Positions 47,347 through 61,783 of a stretch of DNA of 64,000 nucleotides are shown in pieces (positions within the stretch are counted from its first letter, which is position 1; every line of letters begins with the position of its first letter). The notes under the pieces were generated by a model. The model worked only from the letters and a program-made list of their open reading frames with translations, was not told where the DNA came from and made no database searches. The position numbers and the translations under genes were made by a program. The stretch lies in assembly GCA_051294375.1 (NCBI GenBank), contig CM119264.1, positions 2,602,005 to 2,666,004 of the forward strand, written 5' to 3'. The stretch is from Paraspadella gotoi. Its lineage: Eukaryota; Chaetognatha.

Positions 47347-47460
47347 GTAAGAGAGATGGAAGCTTTAACTCACTATAGCCTGTCCAAAGTCAATGGGAAG
47401 ACAGCTTTTTATTAAATGATAGATAAATTTCATATTGGTTAAATCATTTTCATGAATACT
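47347..47460 (+). repeat. Dispersed repeat family R2, copy 3
   Basis: Matches the copies at 2,074 (reverse) and 32,400: GTAAGAGAGATGGA, AGCCTGTCCAAAGTCA, TTATTAAATGATAGATAA, CATATTGGTT. Confidence 0.55.
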
Positions 47461-48700
<1,240 letters not shown>

Positions 48701-49282
48701 AGCGAGCGTGCCAGCGTGCTTGCAAGAAAGATAATAAAAAGAAAAAAACGAAACAAAGTCAAAAAGTATAAAGAGAAAGAGAGAAACAAATTTATGAAAA
48801 GAAATGTAGAAAGATATATGTACAATTGTACATAATGAAACCGAGATAATGGAAAAAGAGAGAGATAGAGAAGAAGACACTAGACAAGTAGAGGCGGTAG
48901 AGAGAGATAGAGAGGGAGACACTAGACAAGTAAAGGCGATAGAGAATCTCACGTTTGGTGGGGAAGATGATTACCATCATTTTCGTGTGAGAAGAAGATT
49001 TCGCTGAGAATCGAGATTTTTCCTTTTCTTCTTTTTTTCTTCTCTTTTCTTCTTCTCTTTCTTCTCTTTTTCTTCCTCTCTTTCTTCTCTTTTTTGTTTT
49101 CCTTTTCTTCTTCTCTTTCTTTTTTATCTTCTTCTCTTTTTTGTCCTATTCTTTTTTCTTCTTATTCTATATTTTCTTTCCTTTTTTCTTTTCTTTTTTT
49201 CGTCTCTTTTTCACATGTTATCCCTTTTTCTCTCATGTACATATTTTTTTTATTTTTTTCCTTCTTGCGTCCGAATGAGAAA

Positions 49283-49313
<31 letters not shown>

Positions 49314-49700
49314 NNNNNNNNNNNNNNNNNNNNNNNNNNNNNNNNNNNNNNNNNNNNNNNNNNNNNNNNNNNNNNNNNNNNNNNNNNNNNNNNNNNNNNN
49401 NNNNNNNNNNNNNNNNNNNNNNNNNNNNNNNNNNNNNNNNNNNNNNNNNNNNNNNNNNNNNNNNNNNNNNNNNNNNNNNNNNNNNNNNNNNNNNNNNNNN
49501 NNNNNNNNNNNNNNNNNNNNNNNNNNNNNNNNNNNNNNNNNNNNNNNNNNNNNNNNNNNNNNNNNNNNNNNNNNNNNNNNNNNNNNNNNNNNNNNNNNNN
49601 NNNNAGAAAGAAGAGAGAGAGAGGAGAGGAGAGGAGAGAGAAGTGGGGAGGATGGGAAGATTTTTTTTACGTTCATCAGTCGAAGAACATTCTTTTAGTG
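48701..49700. repeat. TTCTT-rich DNA, GA tract and 291-N gap
   Basis: GA-rich patches at 48,850-48,920 include two copies of a GACACTAGACAAGTA(A/G)AGGC unit. TTTTC/TTCTT-rich 49,020-49,210, GA 49,278-49,313, then Ns 49,314-49,604 and GA-rich DNA. No gene. Confidence 0.7.
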
Positions 49701-49705
49701 GAACA

Positions 49706-50040
<335 letters not shown>

Positions 50041-50699
50041 AAAAATGTATCTTGTGACGTCAAAGAGAATAAAACTGAAAGGAAACGACGTCATTGACTC
50101 GACAGAGAGTGATAGAGGCTGTGAGAGTTTGAGAGTGTGAACGAGTGAGAATATGAGAGTGTGACAGTGAGAATGTGTCCGAGAGTATGTGAAGTACGAG
50201 TGATAGAGTAAGAGTCTGAGGGTGTGAACAAGTGAAAGCTTGATCGAGTGCAAGAGTGAACGTTTAAGAGTGTGAACGAGTAATAGTGAATCCCGAATAG
50301 TAAGGCATATTAGGGGAGAGATTGTGAAACTGTGAAACTGTGCGACTGTTCTCCCCGAAGCAGTGAACGACCATCAGTCTAGTAAAGATTTGTTCACGCG
50401 TGAACGAGACTGAGACTCAGTGGTCGTCGCAGTTCCGGTTGTGAGATGCACCGTTTCACGCCTGACTGTGAGAAAGTGAAACAACAAAGATCTCAGTCCC
50501 TCTATCGGTTAAACTTTCCCACTTTCTCTGCTCCTTACGTTAATTCCGTCCTTTTTTAGCTCAGAAAAGAAATTCCGTTGTTCTTTTATTTCAATCTCGA
50601 ACTTCGACTTTTTTCGGTTTTTTTTTTGTTTTAAATTTTCCCGGTTTTTTTTTACGAGTTTTCACTTTAAAAAAAATCGGCCACCGATTTTATCTCTTT
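50041..50699. other. CRE site, GAGAGTGTGA minisatellite; no gene
   Basis: TGACGTCA at 50,055-50,062 and ACGACGTCATT 30 bases on. 50,105-50,285 is an irregular array of GAGAGTGTGAACGAGTGA-like units. A short inverted sequence, TTCACGCGTGAAC, lies at 50,393-50,405. No exon seen. Confidence 0.45.
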
Positions 50700-50755
50700 C
50701 CCACTTTTCTCTCTCTCGTCTCTCTCTCTATCTCATCTCTCTCTCTCTCTCCTCT

Positions 50756-50805
<50 letters not shown>

Positions 50806-51772
50806 TTTTTCTTCCCTTTTCACCAGTTTCTCTCCTTCCTCCCTTTTTTTTTGCTCTTTTCTCCTTCCTTCCTTTTCCCCCACTTTCCTCCCCTTTTCCT
50901 CCCCTTTTCTCACCATTTTCTTCTCCTTTCTTTCCAAAGTTTTTCTTTTCAAGTTTTAACATTTTCTTTTTCTTCTCTTTTACTACTCGACTTTTCTTTT
51001 CAACATTTTTTTTCTTTTCTCTTTCGAATCTTTTTTTTCACGTGATTCACTTTATTTCCTTCGATTCACTCGACTTTCGACTTTCACGAGATTGACGCTA
51101 TCCTTTTTTCACATCGATAATTGAATTCTATTTATAAAATGTGTAATTTCATTGTTACTTACTTTACGATTAATTCGTTTTAGTACAACAGAAAAGAGGG
51201 ACGAATGTATGACAGAAAGATGAATGATGAATCATAAATGAATGATGAATCGAAGAATCATAAATGAGAAACGATTGAGTCAGCGGAATAAGTAAGCAGT
51301 TAAGAATCGGTGACAACTCTCGTTCACAGAAAATCACAGACTTCAAATGTGAATTTCTCACTTCGTCGCTCAAAGTTGCAGTAGAGGCTTTTTTTCTTTT
51401 CACCTTTTTTCCCCTTTTTTTATCTTCCTTGTTTTTTTCCTCGTGTTTTTATTTTCCTTTTTTAAATACTTCCCGATTCTAACTAATAATATTAAACTAA
51501 AATTTATACAAAAATCGAAACCTAGTATCTTCAATAAAAACGACAACTTTGAAAAGCTTCAAAAGTTTCAATGTAATAAGAGAAACGACTATGATACGAA
51601 AATACAAAACTATGAAACTTCTCAAAGAAAGAAAAGAAATTTTAATTAACGAGAAAAAATCGAAATAAATAAAAAGAGAAAATCGTTAAAGGCAAAAAGA
51701 AATTCCTTTGGGATTCAATGAATTCATTTTCAAGTTTTTTTACCGCTTTTTCTTTCTCTCTCTATTTTCATT

Positions 51773-51860
<88 letters not shown>

Positions 51861-51869
51861 TGTATCTCA

Positions 51870-51900
<31 letters not shown>

Positions 51901-52305
51901 TCCTCTCCTTTTCTTTTTCTCCTTTCCTTTCCATTCTTTCTTTCTTTCTCTTCATTTCTCCGGGTTAGTTTTGCTTCATCATTTCCTTTTTCAACTTTAT
52001 CGAAAATAAGTAAATAAAATTCTGTTCTGTTCTCTCGCTGAGTGTTGCGGGGTTGCTATGACGACCGAGATAAATAAAATTGAAATTCAATGAAAGAAAA
52101 AAAAACTTGTCGGAGTAAGCAGCGTAAATGCTGCTTGCCATTTTCCGAATGCAGCGTTAACATTGTTTGGGTTATTTTAATCTTTTTATTAGGTTTTAAC
52201 GGTGCTTATAATTTTTGTATCAATTCTCGAAATCAGCTGAATCCGCTGTCTCACTTCGGAAAACCGGCAAAGACTTTGCCAAAGTGAGAGATGATTTTTT
52301 TTTGG
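50700..52305. repeat. CT tract, (TTTC)n and AT-rich DNA
   Basis: CT tracts 50,708-50,800, pyrimidine-rich to 51,030, ATGAATGATGAATC-type units at 51,218-51,270, and a long (TTTC)n at 51,770-51,903. A 65-codon frame at 52,090-52,287 has a hydrophobic stretch but no recognisable domain and is not called. Confidence 0.7.
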
Positions 52306-53164
52306 GTGATAGAAGGGAAATTAGTGAATGTCAGATCGTTACCATCTCACTCTCACGAATAAACGGACCGACCGACAGATGAATAAACATAGCGAGAGAA
52401 TGACCGACCGACCAACTGAGAATACTCGTTGTTTGCTTGCGTTGATTGCTTGCGTTGATTGCTTGTTCAGTTCCGGCTTTGTTCGCTCAAACTTCTTTTC
52501 TTTTCTATTTTCCTTAATATTTTTTGCTATTTCGTATTTTTAAATTCCTTTCTTCTTTCACTACTTTTTTTTAGTTCACGGCAGAATTAGTGATAACGCG
52601 ATTGCAAGCAAAGTGATTGCAAGCAATCAAGCGACCGGAAAGGAAGCAGTCGACCGGTTCCCTGTTGTTCCTTTTTTCTTTTCGTTTTTTTTTGCTGATT
52701 TTTTTTTTCTTGTATCGAGTGGTCCATGGGAGATGGAGCAATCGGGTGCTGGGTTGATTTGAGTGATGGAGTGATTGGGTGATGGAAGGAAAGGTTATTG
52801 GAGTGATGAGCTTATTCATTTCAGGGGTGACGGAGTGATGGGTTTCAGAAGTGTAGTAAAGTAGTGAAGTAAAGGGTGATGGAGAGATGGAGGGATGCGG
52901 TAATTAGGTGACGGGTTGATGGGGTGGTTGAGAGATGCTGTAATTGGGTGATAGAGTTATGGGGTGATGGAGTGATGCGGTGATTGGGTGATGGGATGTC
53001 GCGGTGATTGAGTGATTGAGTGATGCGGTGATTGGGCGATGAAGTGATGAACTATGCACGCTCCAGTTCGACATTCACTTAAAAGAACAAATGGTTATGA
53101 CGTCTTATCGAAATTGGATTCTGTTGACGCGAAATTCTCTCTCTCTCTTCTGGCTCTCTCTTCT

Positions 53165-53204
<40 letters not shown>

Positions 53205-53663
53205 AATTCTTTCTCAGTCTGTCCGTCTGGGTGACCTTACGTTCCTTTAGAAGGTCTGTCTGTCTGTCTGTCCCTTTATCCCTTTTTTTCATTAAACCGA
53301 AAACTTTCTTTTTTTCTTTCGGCATTTTAAAAGGCATTAGATCTCTGGGCGTTTCCCTATTGTTAAGATTGTCGTGTTATTGCGTTGTTGCTTTTTCGAG
53401 TTGAAGTCGTCTTGTTTTTGCCCCCCTTTTTTTTTGCCTCTTTTTTCTCTTCCTCTTTTCCTCTCGGTGCGTCTCTTTTAATTTCCCTTTTTTCTTTTCA
53501 TTTTTTTCTTTTGTTATTTTCTTTTCTTTTCTTTTATTTTCTTTTCTTTTTAGTAGTCGTTGGTAATTTTAATATTTTTTTTCTTTTTTTAAAATCATTT
53601 TATTTTGTTTTGCTTCTTAATATTTTCTTTTTTTTAATTGATTTTGTCTTTTCTTTCTTTTTT

Positions 53664-53731
<68 letters not shown>

Positions 53732-54121
53732 TACTTTTCTTTACTTCTTTACTTCTTCAATTTTTTAAATTTTTTTGGTTTCCCTTTCTTTGTTTGGGTT
53801 TATTTCCATTTCCTTTCCTCCTTTCTTCCTTTTCTTTTAACTCCTTTCCTTTTCTTCCCATTTCCTCCTTTCTTTTTTTCTTTTCCTCATTTCCCTTTCT
53901 TCTCCTTTTCTCCTTTCCCTTTTCTTCCTTTCCTCCTTTCCTTGTTCCTCCTTTTCTCTTTTCCTCCTCCTCTCCTTTCTTCCTTTCCTTTTTCCTCCCT
54001 CACTTTACCCTCCATTTTTGATTGATGTTTCTCCTGTCAAATCGGTTGTAGACCAGAATCCCATCAAAATAAACAGCCCGACAGATCCTTGGTTCTCTCG
54101 ACGCCCGCTGTCCGTCGGTAC

Positions 54122-54218
<97 letters not shown>

Positions 54219-55276
54219 ACTCTCTCCCTCCCGCGGTCAAAGCGTTCCGGGTCACAACCTCATTTCTTCGAGTGAAAAATGTGGCATAGAAAACCTTTGC
54301 TACTTCGCCGCGTCGAGTGGAGGTGAAAAGCGAAACACGGATTCCATTTTTGTTCAATATAATCTAATATTTAATATTAAAATTTGAAATATATTTAAAG
54401 TTTTTTTGCTTAGTCATTCCTGAAATATCCGATTTTAGACAGAATAACCGGGTGGTTGATCCGTTTCAAAACCATTTCGTTCGATTGATTCAAATTTCTT
54501 ATTCGGTTTTACACACGCAAATTTTTATTGGCAATGTTTTGGACACATTTTATATTTGACTGACAAACTAATTTCATATAATCAAAAAATTTAGCATTGT
54601 AACCCGGAAAATTTTCTAATTTTTAAAATTAAAACACTTGGTGGAAAGTCAGTATAAGACCTTTAACTGTTAGATGTAAACGAACAACCGACTTTTAATT
54701 ATCTTTAAAAATGTTTAACTTAAAAGTAAGGCTAAGAAAACCTATCTGGTCTGACTGCTTGACAGACCAAAATGAAATATGAGAGCAAAAACGGACTAAG
54801 TTTGATCGAGTGCGCGAGTCGGTCTGCGATCGTTTGGTAAGTTCAATCCGTTTGGTAAGTCTCTTTTTTGCGATGATTAATTCTCGATCTATTGACAGGA
54901 GAAACTTTATAACTCAAAGGTAAGGAGCTAGAGATAAGTGGAGGTGAGAGAGAAAGAGGGAGAGAGAGGTAGAGGAGAGAGGTAGGGAAGAGAGAGGTAG
55001 GGGAGAGAGGTAGTGGAGGAGGTGAGGGGAGAGAGGTAAAGGAGAGAGGTAGAGGTAGAGAAGGTAGAGCGAGAGAGTGGAGCGGAGAGAGGAGCGGAGA
55101 GAGTAGAGGAGAGAGGGAAGAGAGAGAGGTAGAGGAGAGAGGGTAGTGGGAGAGTTAGAGGAGGAGGATGCCCCGGTAGAATGAATGGGGTCAACCAAAG
55201 GAAATGACTCAAATAAAAAACTCGAAAATGTTGGTCAGGATTCCCACAATTTAATCCGCTCTCAAGTAAGATTAAT
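52306..55276. repeat. 3-kb duplicated unit, copy 1 (clean)
   Basis: Direct repeat of 55,302-58,574. Holds a GTGATTGGGTGATGGA-type minisatellite (52,735-53,045), CT tracts (53,138-53,205 and 54,130-54,215), (TTTC)n (53,660-53,735), AT-rich unique DNA (54,350-54,900) and a purine array with AGAGAGGTAGAGGAG (54,935-55,150). No gene recognised. Confidence 0.85.
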
Positions 55277-55301
55277 NNNNNNNNNNNNNNNNNNNNNNNN
55301 N
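55277..55301. other. Assembly gap (25 N) between the two 3-kb copies
   Basis: Copy 1 ends at this gap with AAGTAAGATTAAT, and copy 2 starts at it. Copy 2 in turn ends with AAGCTAAGATTAAT. A duplication exactly bounded by a fixed-length gap is expected when two extended contig ends overlap but are not merged. Confidence 0.95.
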
Positions 55302-56220
55302 GTGATCAGAAGGAAAATTTAGTGAATGTCAAGATCGTTACCATTCTCAACTCTCACAATAAAACGGACGACCGACAGATGAATAAACCATATGCGATGA
55401 GAATGACCGACCGACCAACTGAGAATACTCGTTGTTTGCTGCGTGATTGCTTGCGTTGATTGCTTGTTTCAGTTCCGGCTTTGTTCGCTCAACTTCTTTT
55501 CTTTTCTAATTTTCCTTAATATTTTTTTGCTATTTCGTATTTTTAAATTCCTTTCTTCTTCACTACTTTTTTTTAGTTGCACGGCAGGGAATTATGATAA
55601 CGCCGATGCAAGTCAAAGTGATTTTGCAAGCAATCAAGTCCGGACGCGGAAAGGAAAGCAGTTCGACCGGTTCCCTGTTGTCCTTTTTCTCTTTTCGTTG
55701 TTTTTTTGCTGAATTTTTTCTGTGTATCGAGTGTGTCCATGGAGAGATGGAGCAATCGGGTGCTGGGTTTGATTTTGAGTGGATGGAGTGATTGGGTGAT
55801 GAAGGAAAGGTTATGGAGTGATGAAGCTTATTTCATTTCAGTGGGTGACGGAGTGAATGGCGTTTCAGAAGTGTGTGTAAAGTAATAGTGAAGTAAAGGG
55901 TGATGAGAGATGGAGGGATGCGTCAATTTCGGTTGACGGGTTGATGGGCGGTGGTTGATAGAGATGCTGTAAATTGTAGGTGATAAGAGATTATGGGTGA
56001 TGTGCAGTGCAGTGACTCGCGGGTGATTGGGCTGATGGGACTGTCGCGGTGATTAGTGATGAGTAGTTGGAGTGACTGCTGGTGATTGGCGCATGAAGAG
56101 TGATGAACTATGCACGCTCCAGTTCGACATCACTTAAAAGAACAAGTATGGTTAGTACGTCATCGAAAATGGATTCTGTTGACGCGAAATATTTTCTCTC
56201 TCTCTCTCTCGTGCTCTCTC

Positions 56221-56267
<47 letters not shown>

Positions 56268-57330
56268 AATCTTTCTCTCAGTCTGTGCCGTCTGGTGTGC
56301 ACCTTACGTTTCCTTTAGAAGGGTCTGGTCTGTCTGGTTCTGTTCCCTTTATCCCTTTCTTTCAATTAAACCGAAAACTTTCTTTTTTTCTCGCATTAAA
56401 AGGCATTGATCTCTATTGTTCAAGATGGTCGTGTATACTTCGTTGTTGCTTTTCGAGTTGAAGTGTCGTCTTGTTTTTGCCCCCTTTTTTTCTCTTTTCT
56501 CTTCCTCCTTCCCCTTGCGTCTCTTTAATTTCCCTTTTTTCTTTTCATTTTTTTTCTTTTGTTATTTTCTTTCTTTCTTTTTTCTTTCTTTAGTCAGTCG
56601 TTGTAATTTTAATATTTTCTTTTTTAAAATCATTATTTTGTTTTTCCTTTAATATTTTCTACTTTTTATAATCGTGATTTTGTTTTGCTTTCTTATTTCT
56701 TACTTTCTTTCTTTCTTTCTTCTGTTCTTCTTCTTTCCTTTCTTTTCTTTCTTTACTTTCTTTTCTTCTTTTTCTTTCTTTACTTTCTTTACTTCTTTAC
56801 TTCTTTCAATTTAAATTTTTTTTGTTTCCTTTCTTTGTTGGGTTTATTTCCATTTCCCCTTTCCTCCTTTCTCTTCTTTTAACTCCTTTCCTTTTTCTTC
56901 TTCCTCCTTTCTTCTTCCTCTTTTCCTACATTTCCCTTTCTTCTCCTTGTTCTCCCTTTCCTTTCTCCTTTCCTCCTTTCCTTCCTGTTCCTCCTTTTCT
57001 CTTTTCCACCCTCCCTCTCCTTTCTTCCTTTCCTTTTCCTCCCTGCACTTACCCTCCATTTTGATTGATGTTTCTCCTGTCAAATCGGTTGTGTAGGACC
57101 AGAGGATTCCCATTCAAAATAACAGCCCGACAGATCCTTGGTTCATCTCGACGCCGCTGTCCGTCGGGTATCGGTCATGTCTGTCTCTCTCTCTCTCTCT
57201 CTCATCTCTTCTCTTTCTTTTTTTATTCCGCTCTCTTTCTTTCTTTCCCTAATTTTTTCTGTGCTGCTTCTCTTTCTTTCTTTTCTTTTTTATTTATTTC
57301 TTTCTTTCTCTCCCTTTACCTTCTTTCTTA

Positions 57331-57406
<76 letters not shown>

Positions 57407-58574
57407 CTCATCCTCTTCCCTCCGCGGTCCAAAAGCGTTCCGGGTCACAACCTCATTTCTTTCGAGTGCAAAAATGTGGGCCATAGAAAACCTTTGCCTA
57501 CTTCGCGCCGCGTCGATGTGGAGGTTGAAAACGAAACACGGATTCCATTTTGTCAATATAATCTAATTATTTAATATTAAAATTTGGAAATTATTTAAAG
57601 TTTGTTTGCCTTGATCATTCCTTGAAATATCGATTTTAGACAGAATAACCGGCGTGAGTGACTCCGTTTCAAAACTCATTTCGTTCGATGTGTATTCAAA
57701 TTTCTTATTCGGTTTTTACACACGGCAAATTTTTTATTGCAATGTTTTGGACACATTTTATAGTTTGACATGTGACAACTAATTTCATATAATCAAAAAA
57801 ATTTAGCATTGACGACCCGGAAAATTTTCTAATTTTTAAAATTAAAACACTTTGGTGGAAATTCATGTATAAGGACCTTTAACTGTTAGATGTAAACGAA
57901 CAACCCGACTTTTAATTATTCTTTTAAAAATGTTAACCTTAAAAGTAAAGGCTAAGAAAACCTTATTGCGTCTGACTGCTTGACAGACCAAAATTGAAAT
58001 TATGAGAGCAAAAACGGACCTAAGTTTTTTATCGTATCTCCGTGCGCGGCTCGGTCTGCGCATCGTTTGTAAGTTCAATCCGTTTGTAAGTTCATTCTTT
58101 TTGCGATGATTAATTCTCGATCTATTGACAGGAGAAACTTTATAACTCAAAGGTATGGAGCTAGAGATTAAGTGACCGGTGAAGAGACAAGATGGAGAGA
58201 GAGGTTAGAGGAGAGGAGGTAGGGAAGAGAGGTAGAGGAGAGAGGTTAGGGAAGAAAGGAGTTAGAGGAGAGAGGTAGAAGAGAGAGGTAGGGGAGAGAG
58301 GTAGGGAGGAGAGGAGGGGAGAGAGTAAAGAGAGAGGTAGAGAGAGAGGTAGAGCGAGAGACGGAGCGGGAGAGAGGGAGCGGAGAGAGGTAAGGAGAGA
58401 GGGAAGAGAGAGAGGTAGAGGAGAGAGGTAGTGGGAGAGTTAGAGAGGAGGATGCCGCTTCGATGAAGATGGGGTCAACACCAAAGGGAAATGACTCAAG
58501 AAATAACAAAACTCGAAACAATGCAGTTGAGTACAAGGATTCCCACAATTTAATCGCTCTCAAAGCTAAGATTA
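55302..58574. repeat. 3-kb duplicated unit, copy 2 (noisy, about 10% longer)
   Basis: Same order of elements as copy 1, with many single-base insertions (for example GTTACCATTCTCAACTCTC against GTTACCATCTCACTCTC). The insertion bias and even spread, regardless of position, look like unpolished long-read sequence rather than mutation. Confidence 0.8.
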
Positions 58575-58609
58575 ATTGACAAGATAGTTCCTCTCTTCCT
58601 GTAGGTAAA

Positions 58610-58682
<73 letters not shown>

Positions 58683-59135
58683 TTTTTTTTTTTCGTCACG
58701 GTTGCCTAGTGGCTAATGACGAAACTTGTTACGAAAAAATAAAAATAAATTTCGTTATATTTTATAACTTATAAAATCTAAATCTAAAAACCTGTTTAAT
58801 TTTTCGCCTCTCGTTTGGTTTTACATACATACATACATATAAATTAAAACGACGAAATTGAAATATAAAAACATTTGGTCTTTATTATTTTAAATATCCC
58901 TAGATTTTTTATAAACCTAAGTCATAAAATATTAATTATCCCAAAATATCCTCATCTCAAAGTGAAACATACAATTAAAATCTGCCTACCTTTTTTCTTC
59001 TTTTCTTCTTTCCTTCTTTCTGATCTAAATCCTTTTTCAGTCAAATTTCCTGATCCAAAAATATAGAATTTCTGTACCAAACGTCAATTTTTTTTGGGCC
59101 TCCTTTCGTCGTATTATATTCCCCATTACTCTCTA
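58575..59135. other. CT tract and AT-rich DNA; no gene
   Basis: CT tracts 58,614-58,681, then GGTTGCCTAGTGGCTAATGA (A-box-like but isolated) near 58,701, (ACAT)n at 58,823-58,840 and AT-rich DNA. Confidence 0.5.
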
Positions 59136-59680
59136 CACTGTGGAGCAAAAATAGGGTGCCACTTTTTCACATAAAATCGTATTGGATGGCTGAATTCTTC
59201 AAATATATAGAAACATAAAACAAAGCTTTTTGAAAGATAAAGCGATTGATCCAAGTTCCAATAAAATCGAACAAAGCGTTTGAAAGTTATAAGATGTTAA
59301 AAAATTGAAAAAATATGAAAATTAGTTTTTGTTAGAAAGAGTCAATAATTTTTCACTATTTTAAAATGTTTATTATATGCAACTGGCTGAAAAAATTTAG
59401 CACAGAATATCTGTAGGGATAGGTGTCAACCATTTTTTACCTAAATCAAATGAAAATAAGTAAGGACATTATTTAAAAAAATATTTTATTATCAGTCATC
59501 AACTCAACCTCCAAAAATTAATTTTTTTCCAATTCCATTTTGCATTACTGTATTCTACTGCCTGAAACAATTAATTTTTATCTAGCACCAATTGATAGAT
59601 TTTTAAAAAGCTATACCTTTTATAAATATTTTCTTAAAATTAAAAAAGAAATAGTGAGGTATATATTTTGGGCCACAGTG
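59136..59680. mobile_element. TA-flanked MITE, 545 bp (Tc1/mariner type)
   Basis: The left end CACTGTGGAGCAAAAATA and the complement of the right end CACTGTGGCCCAAAATATA form an inverted terminus of about 18 bp. Both ends are bounded by TA (59,134-59,135 and 59,681-59,682). The interior is AT-rich without a transposase frame. CAC-starting TIRs with TA target duplications are typical of non-autonomous Tc1/mariner elements. Confidence 0.7.
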
Positions 59681-59682
59681 TA

Positions 59683-60109
59683 TTTTACTATTTTTTTCCT
59701 TCTCTTATTATCGATTTTTTCTTTGTTTTTCTTTCTCTTTATTTGTTTACATTCAATTCTTTTTTTTCTTCGTCCTCCGATTTTTCCGTCAAAATTGAGG
59801 TCAAATTCTTTTGATCTTTTTTTCCCTTTTTTTCCCTTTTTTTCCTTTTTCTATTCGATTTTCTCTCCTTATCTTTTTTCTTTTTCGTAAATATTATCAT
59901 TTTATTTCTTCTTAGCAAAAGAAATTTCAAGCCAAAGAGCAGTTATTTCCACATTTTAATTTTCATCAATTCTCAGTCATTGTATAGAAAAAAAAATCAG
60001 AATAAAAACAACTCAGAAAACAAAAACCAAAACAACAACAAAAACAAAAACGACCTCACCCTTTCGATCTGACCCTCACCCCAATTCCCCAACTCCGTCG
60101 TCCTTTTCA
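59683..60109. other. T-rich, A-rich DNA; no gene
   Basis: TTTTC/TTTTCCC-rich 59,690-59,885 and CAAAAA-rich 60,000-60,055. Nothing else recognised. Confidence 0.5.
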
Positions 60110-60178
60110 CTCTTCGTCGATGGGATTCGAACCCATGACAGGACCCATGACAGGACTCATGACAGGACCCAAGACCCC
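60110..60178 (-). repeat. tRNA T-arm-like sequence with 12-bp repeats
   Basis: On the - strand ATGGG-TTCGAAT-CCCAT (60,119-60,135) is a perfect 5-7-5 tRNA T arm with the B box GGTTCGAATCC. The rest of a tRNA is missing: upstream are three units of GTCCTGTCATGG instead of anticodon and D arms. Probably the remnant of a tRNA or tRNA-derived SINE. Confidence 0.4.
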
Positions 60179-60839
60179 ATGATCAGCCGAGGACCCCCTG
60201 ACCCCGGGATCCAATGAGACCCTAGCGCTTCTCGCCCGACCGGATTCTAATAAAAAAAAAATCCGGCGTGAATTTACATTTATGAGTTTGAAGTAAAATG
60301 ATATGGTCTTATTTAGTTTCCAAGTTGCTAAGTTTGTTGAAATAAATTAAATTAAATTGATTAATTAATTTGTTGATTATATTTGTAATAAATCAAATCT
60401 GTTGCATTCAAATTAAATATGTGACGGACAAGAGATTTAATCCAGAAACCCGTCAAACTTGTTCAACTGAGTCAAAAATAAGCGAAAATCCGGGAAGCTG
60501 TCTTTTAAATTATCAGTTTCAATATCAGTAGGAAAAAAATTCATATGATCTATTTCAGGGTTTCCAAATAAATACAATTTTTCTTTTTAAGTATCAATGA
60601 TAAATAAATAAATAACTATCAGCTTGATTTCTTCGCTACGAAATCAAGATGACGAAGAAGATTAGGACAACCAACTCTGCTTGGTGACCTGGATGTTTGG
60701 TACAAAATTTCTCGTCAAGCAATTCACGACCTTTGAACATAAAAACGAAGACAAAACCAACAGCAGAATAACAACAAAAACAAAACAAAAAAAACAAGAT
60801 AAAAAACAATAGAGATGATAACAAGATAAATAAAAGCAT
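60179..60839. other. AT-rich DNA, nothing recognised
   Basis: A short GC-rich stretch to about 60,245, then AT-rich DNA. On the - strand a hydrophobic frame (60,636-60,911) lacks support. Confidence 0.5.
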
Positions 60840-61550
60840 CAATAACAACAACAACAACAACGACAACAACGACAACAACCAGAAGTAAGCGAAAGCAGTC
60901 TCGTCCGTCAACGACTCCAGTGAATTGAAAATCTTCTCCTATTTCCTGGAAGCCACGAATGATGGACGACGACGACGACGACGACGACGACGATAATGAC
61001 GACGACGACGAGAACGAATGATAAAGGACCAAGACGACGAGGACAACGACGAAGAAGAGGATAATGACAACGACGATAATGACAAATGATAGACGATGAA
61101 GATGACAAATACGACGACAAAAAGGATGATAATGATGAAGATAATGACGACGACAACGAGAACGAATGATAAAGGACAAAGACGATGACAAGGACAACGA
61201 CGAAGACGACGACAATGACAACAATGATGATGACAAATGATAGACGATGAAGATGACAAATACGACGACAAAAAGGATGATAATGATGAAGATAATGACG
61301 ATGACAACGAGAACGAATGATAAAGGACAAAGACGAAGACGACGACAAAGAAGACGACGACGATAATGACAACGACGATGATGACGAATGAGGACGGCAG
61401 CGATGAAGATGATGATAACAAAGAAAACAACGATATTGACGATGACAAAGACGACGATGACGATGACAATGACAACTTAGAGGAAAACGACGACGACGAC
61501 GACAACGAAGACGACAACGCCGAAGACGACGACGACGGCAGCAACGACCC
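60840..61550. repeat. (GAC/GAT)n with about 150-bp higher-order units
   Basis: GAC/GAT/AAC triplets throughout. GAGAACGAATGATAAAGGAC recurs at 61,010, 61,158 and 61,309, giving a higher-order period of 148-151 bases. Because the period is not a multiple of three and stop codons recur in each unit, the acidic frames are not a gene. Confidence 0.8.
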
Positions 61551-61783
61551 GCAAAGAAGATGCGTCGACCCTTCGCTGACCCTCGTCTCAGTTTTAATAC
61601 GAAAACCCAAAAGACGAAGAGAATCAAGTTTCATCCGTTTTTTTTGGGGGGGGAGGGTGGCAGGTCTCCACATCCGGGTGTGTGTGAGGGCTTGAGCCGG
61701 AATCCCGCGGGAAAAAAGTTTTGGGTGAAAAAAATAAAATAAGAAAAAAGTGATGATATAGATGTTGACATTTGAATAACAGA

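Noticed and set aside
52090-52287. 65-codon frame with a hydrophobic segment
   Set aside because: No domain, no splice or promoter context, AT-rich surroundings; within chance expectation.
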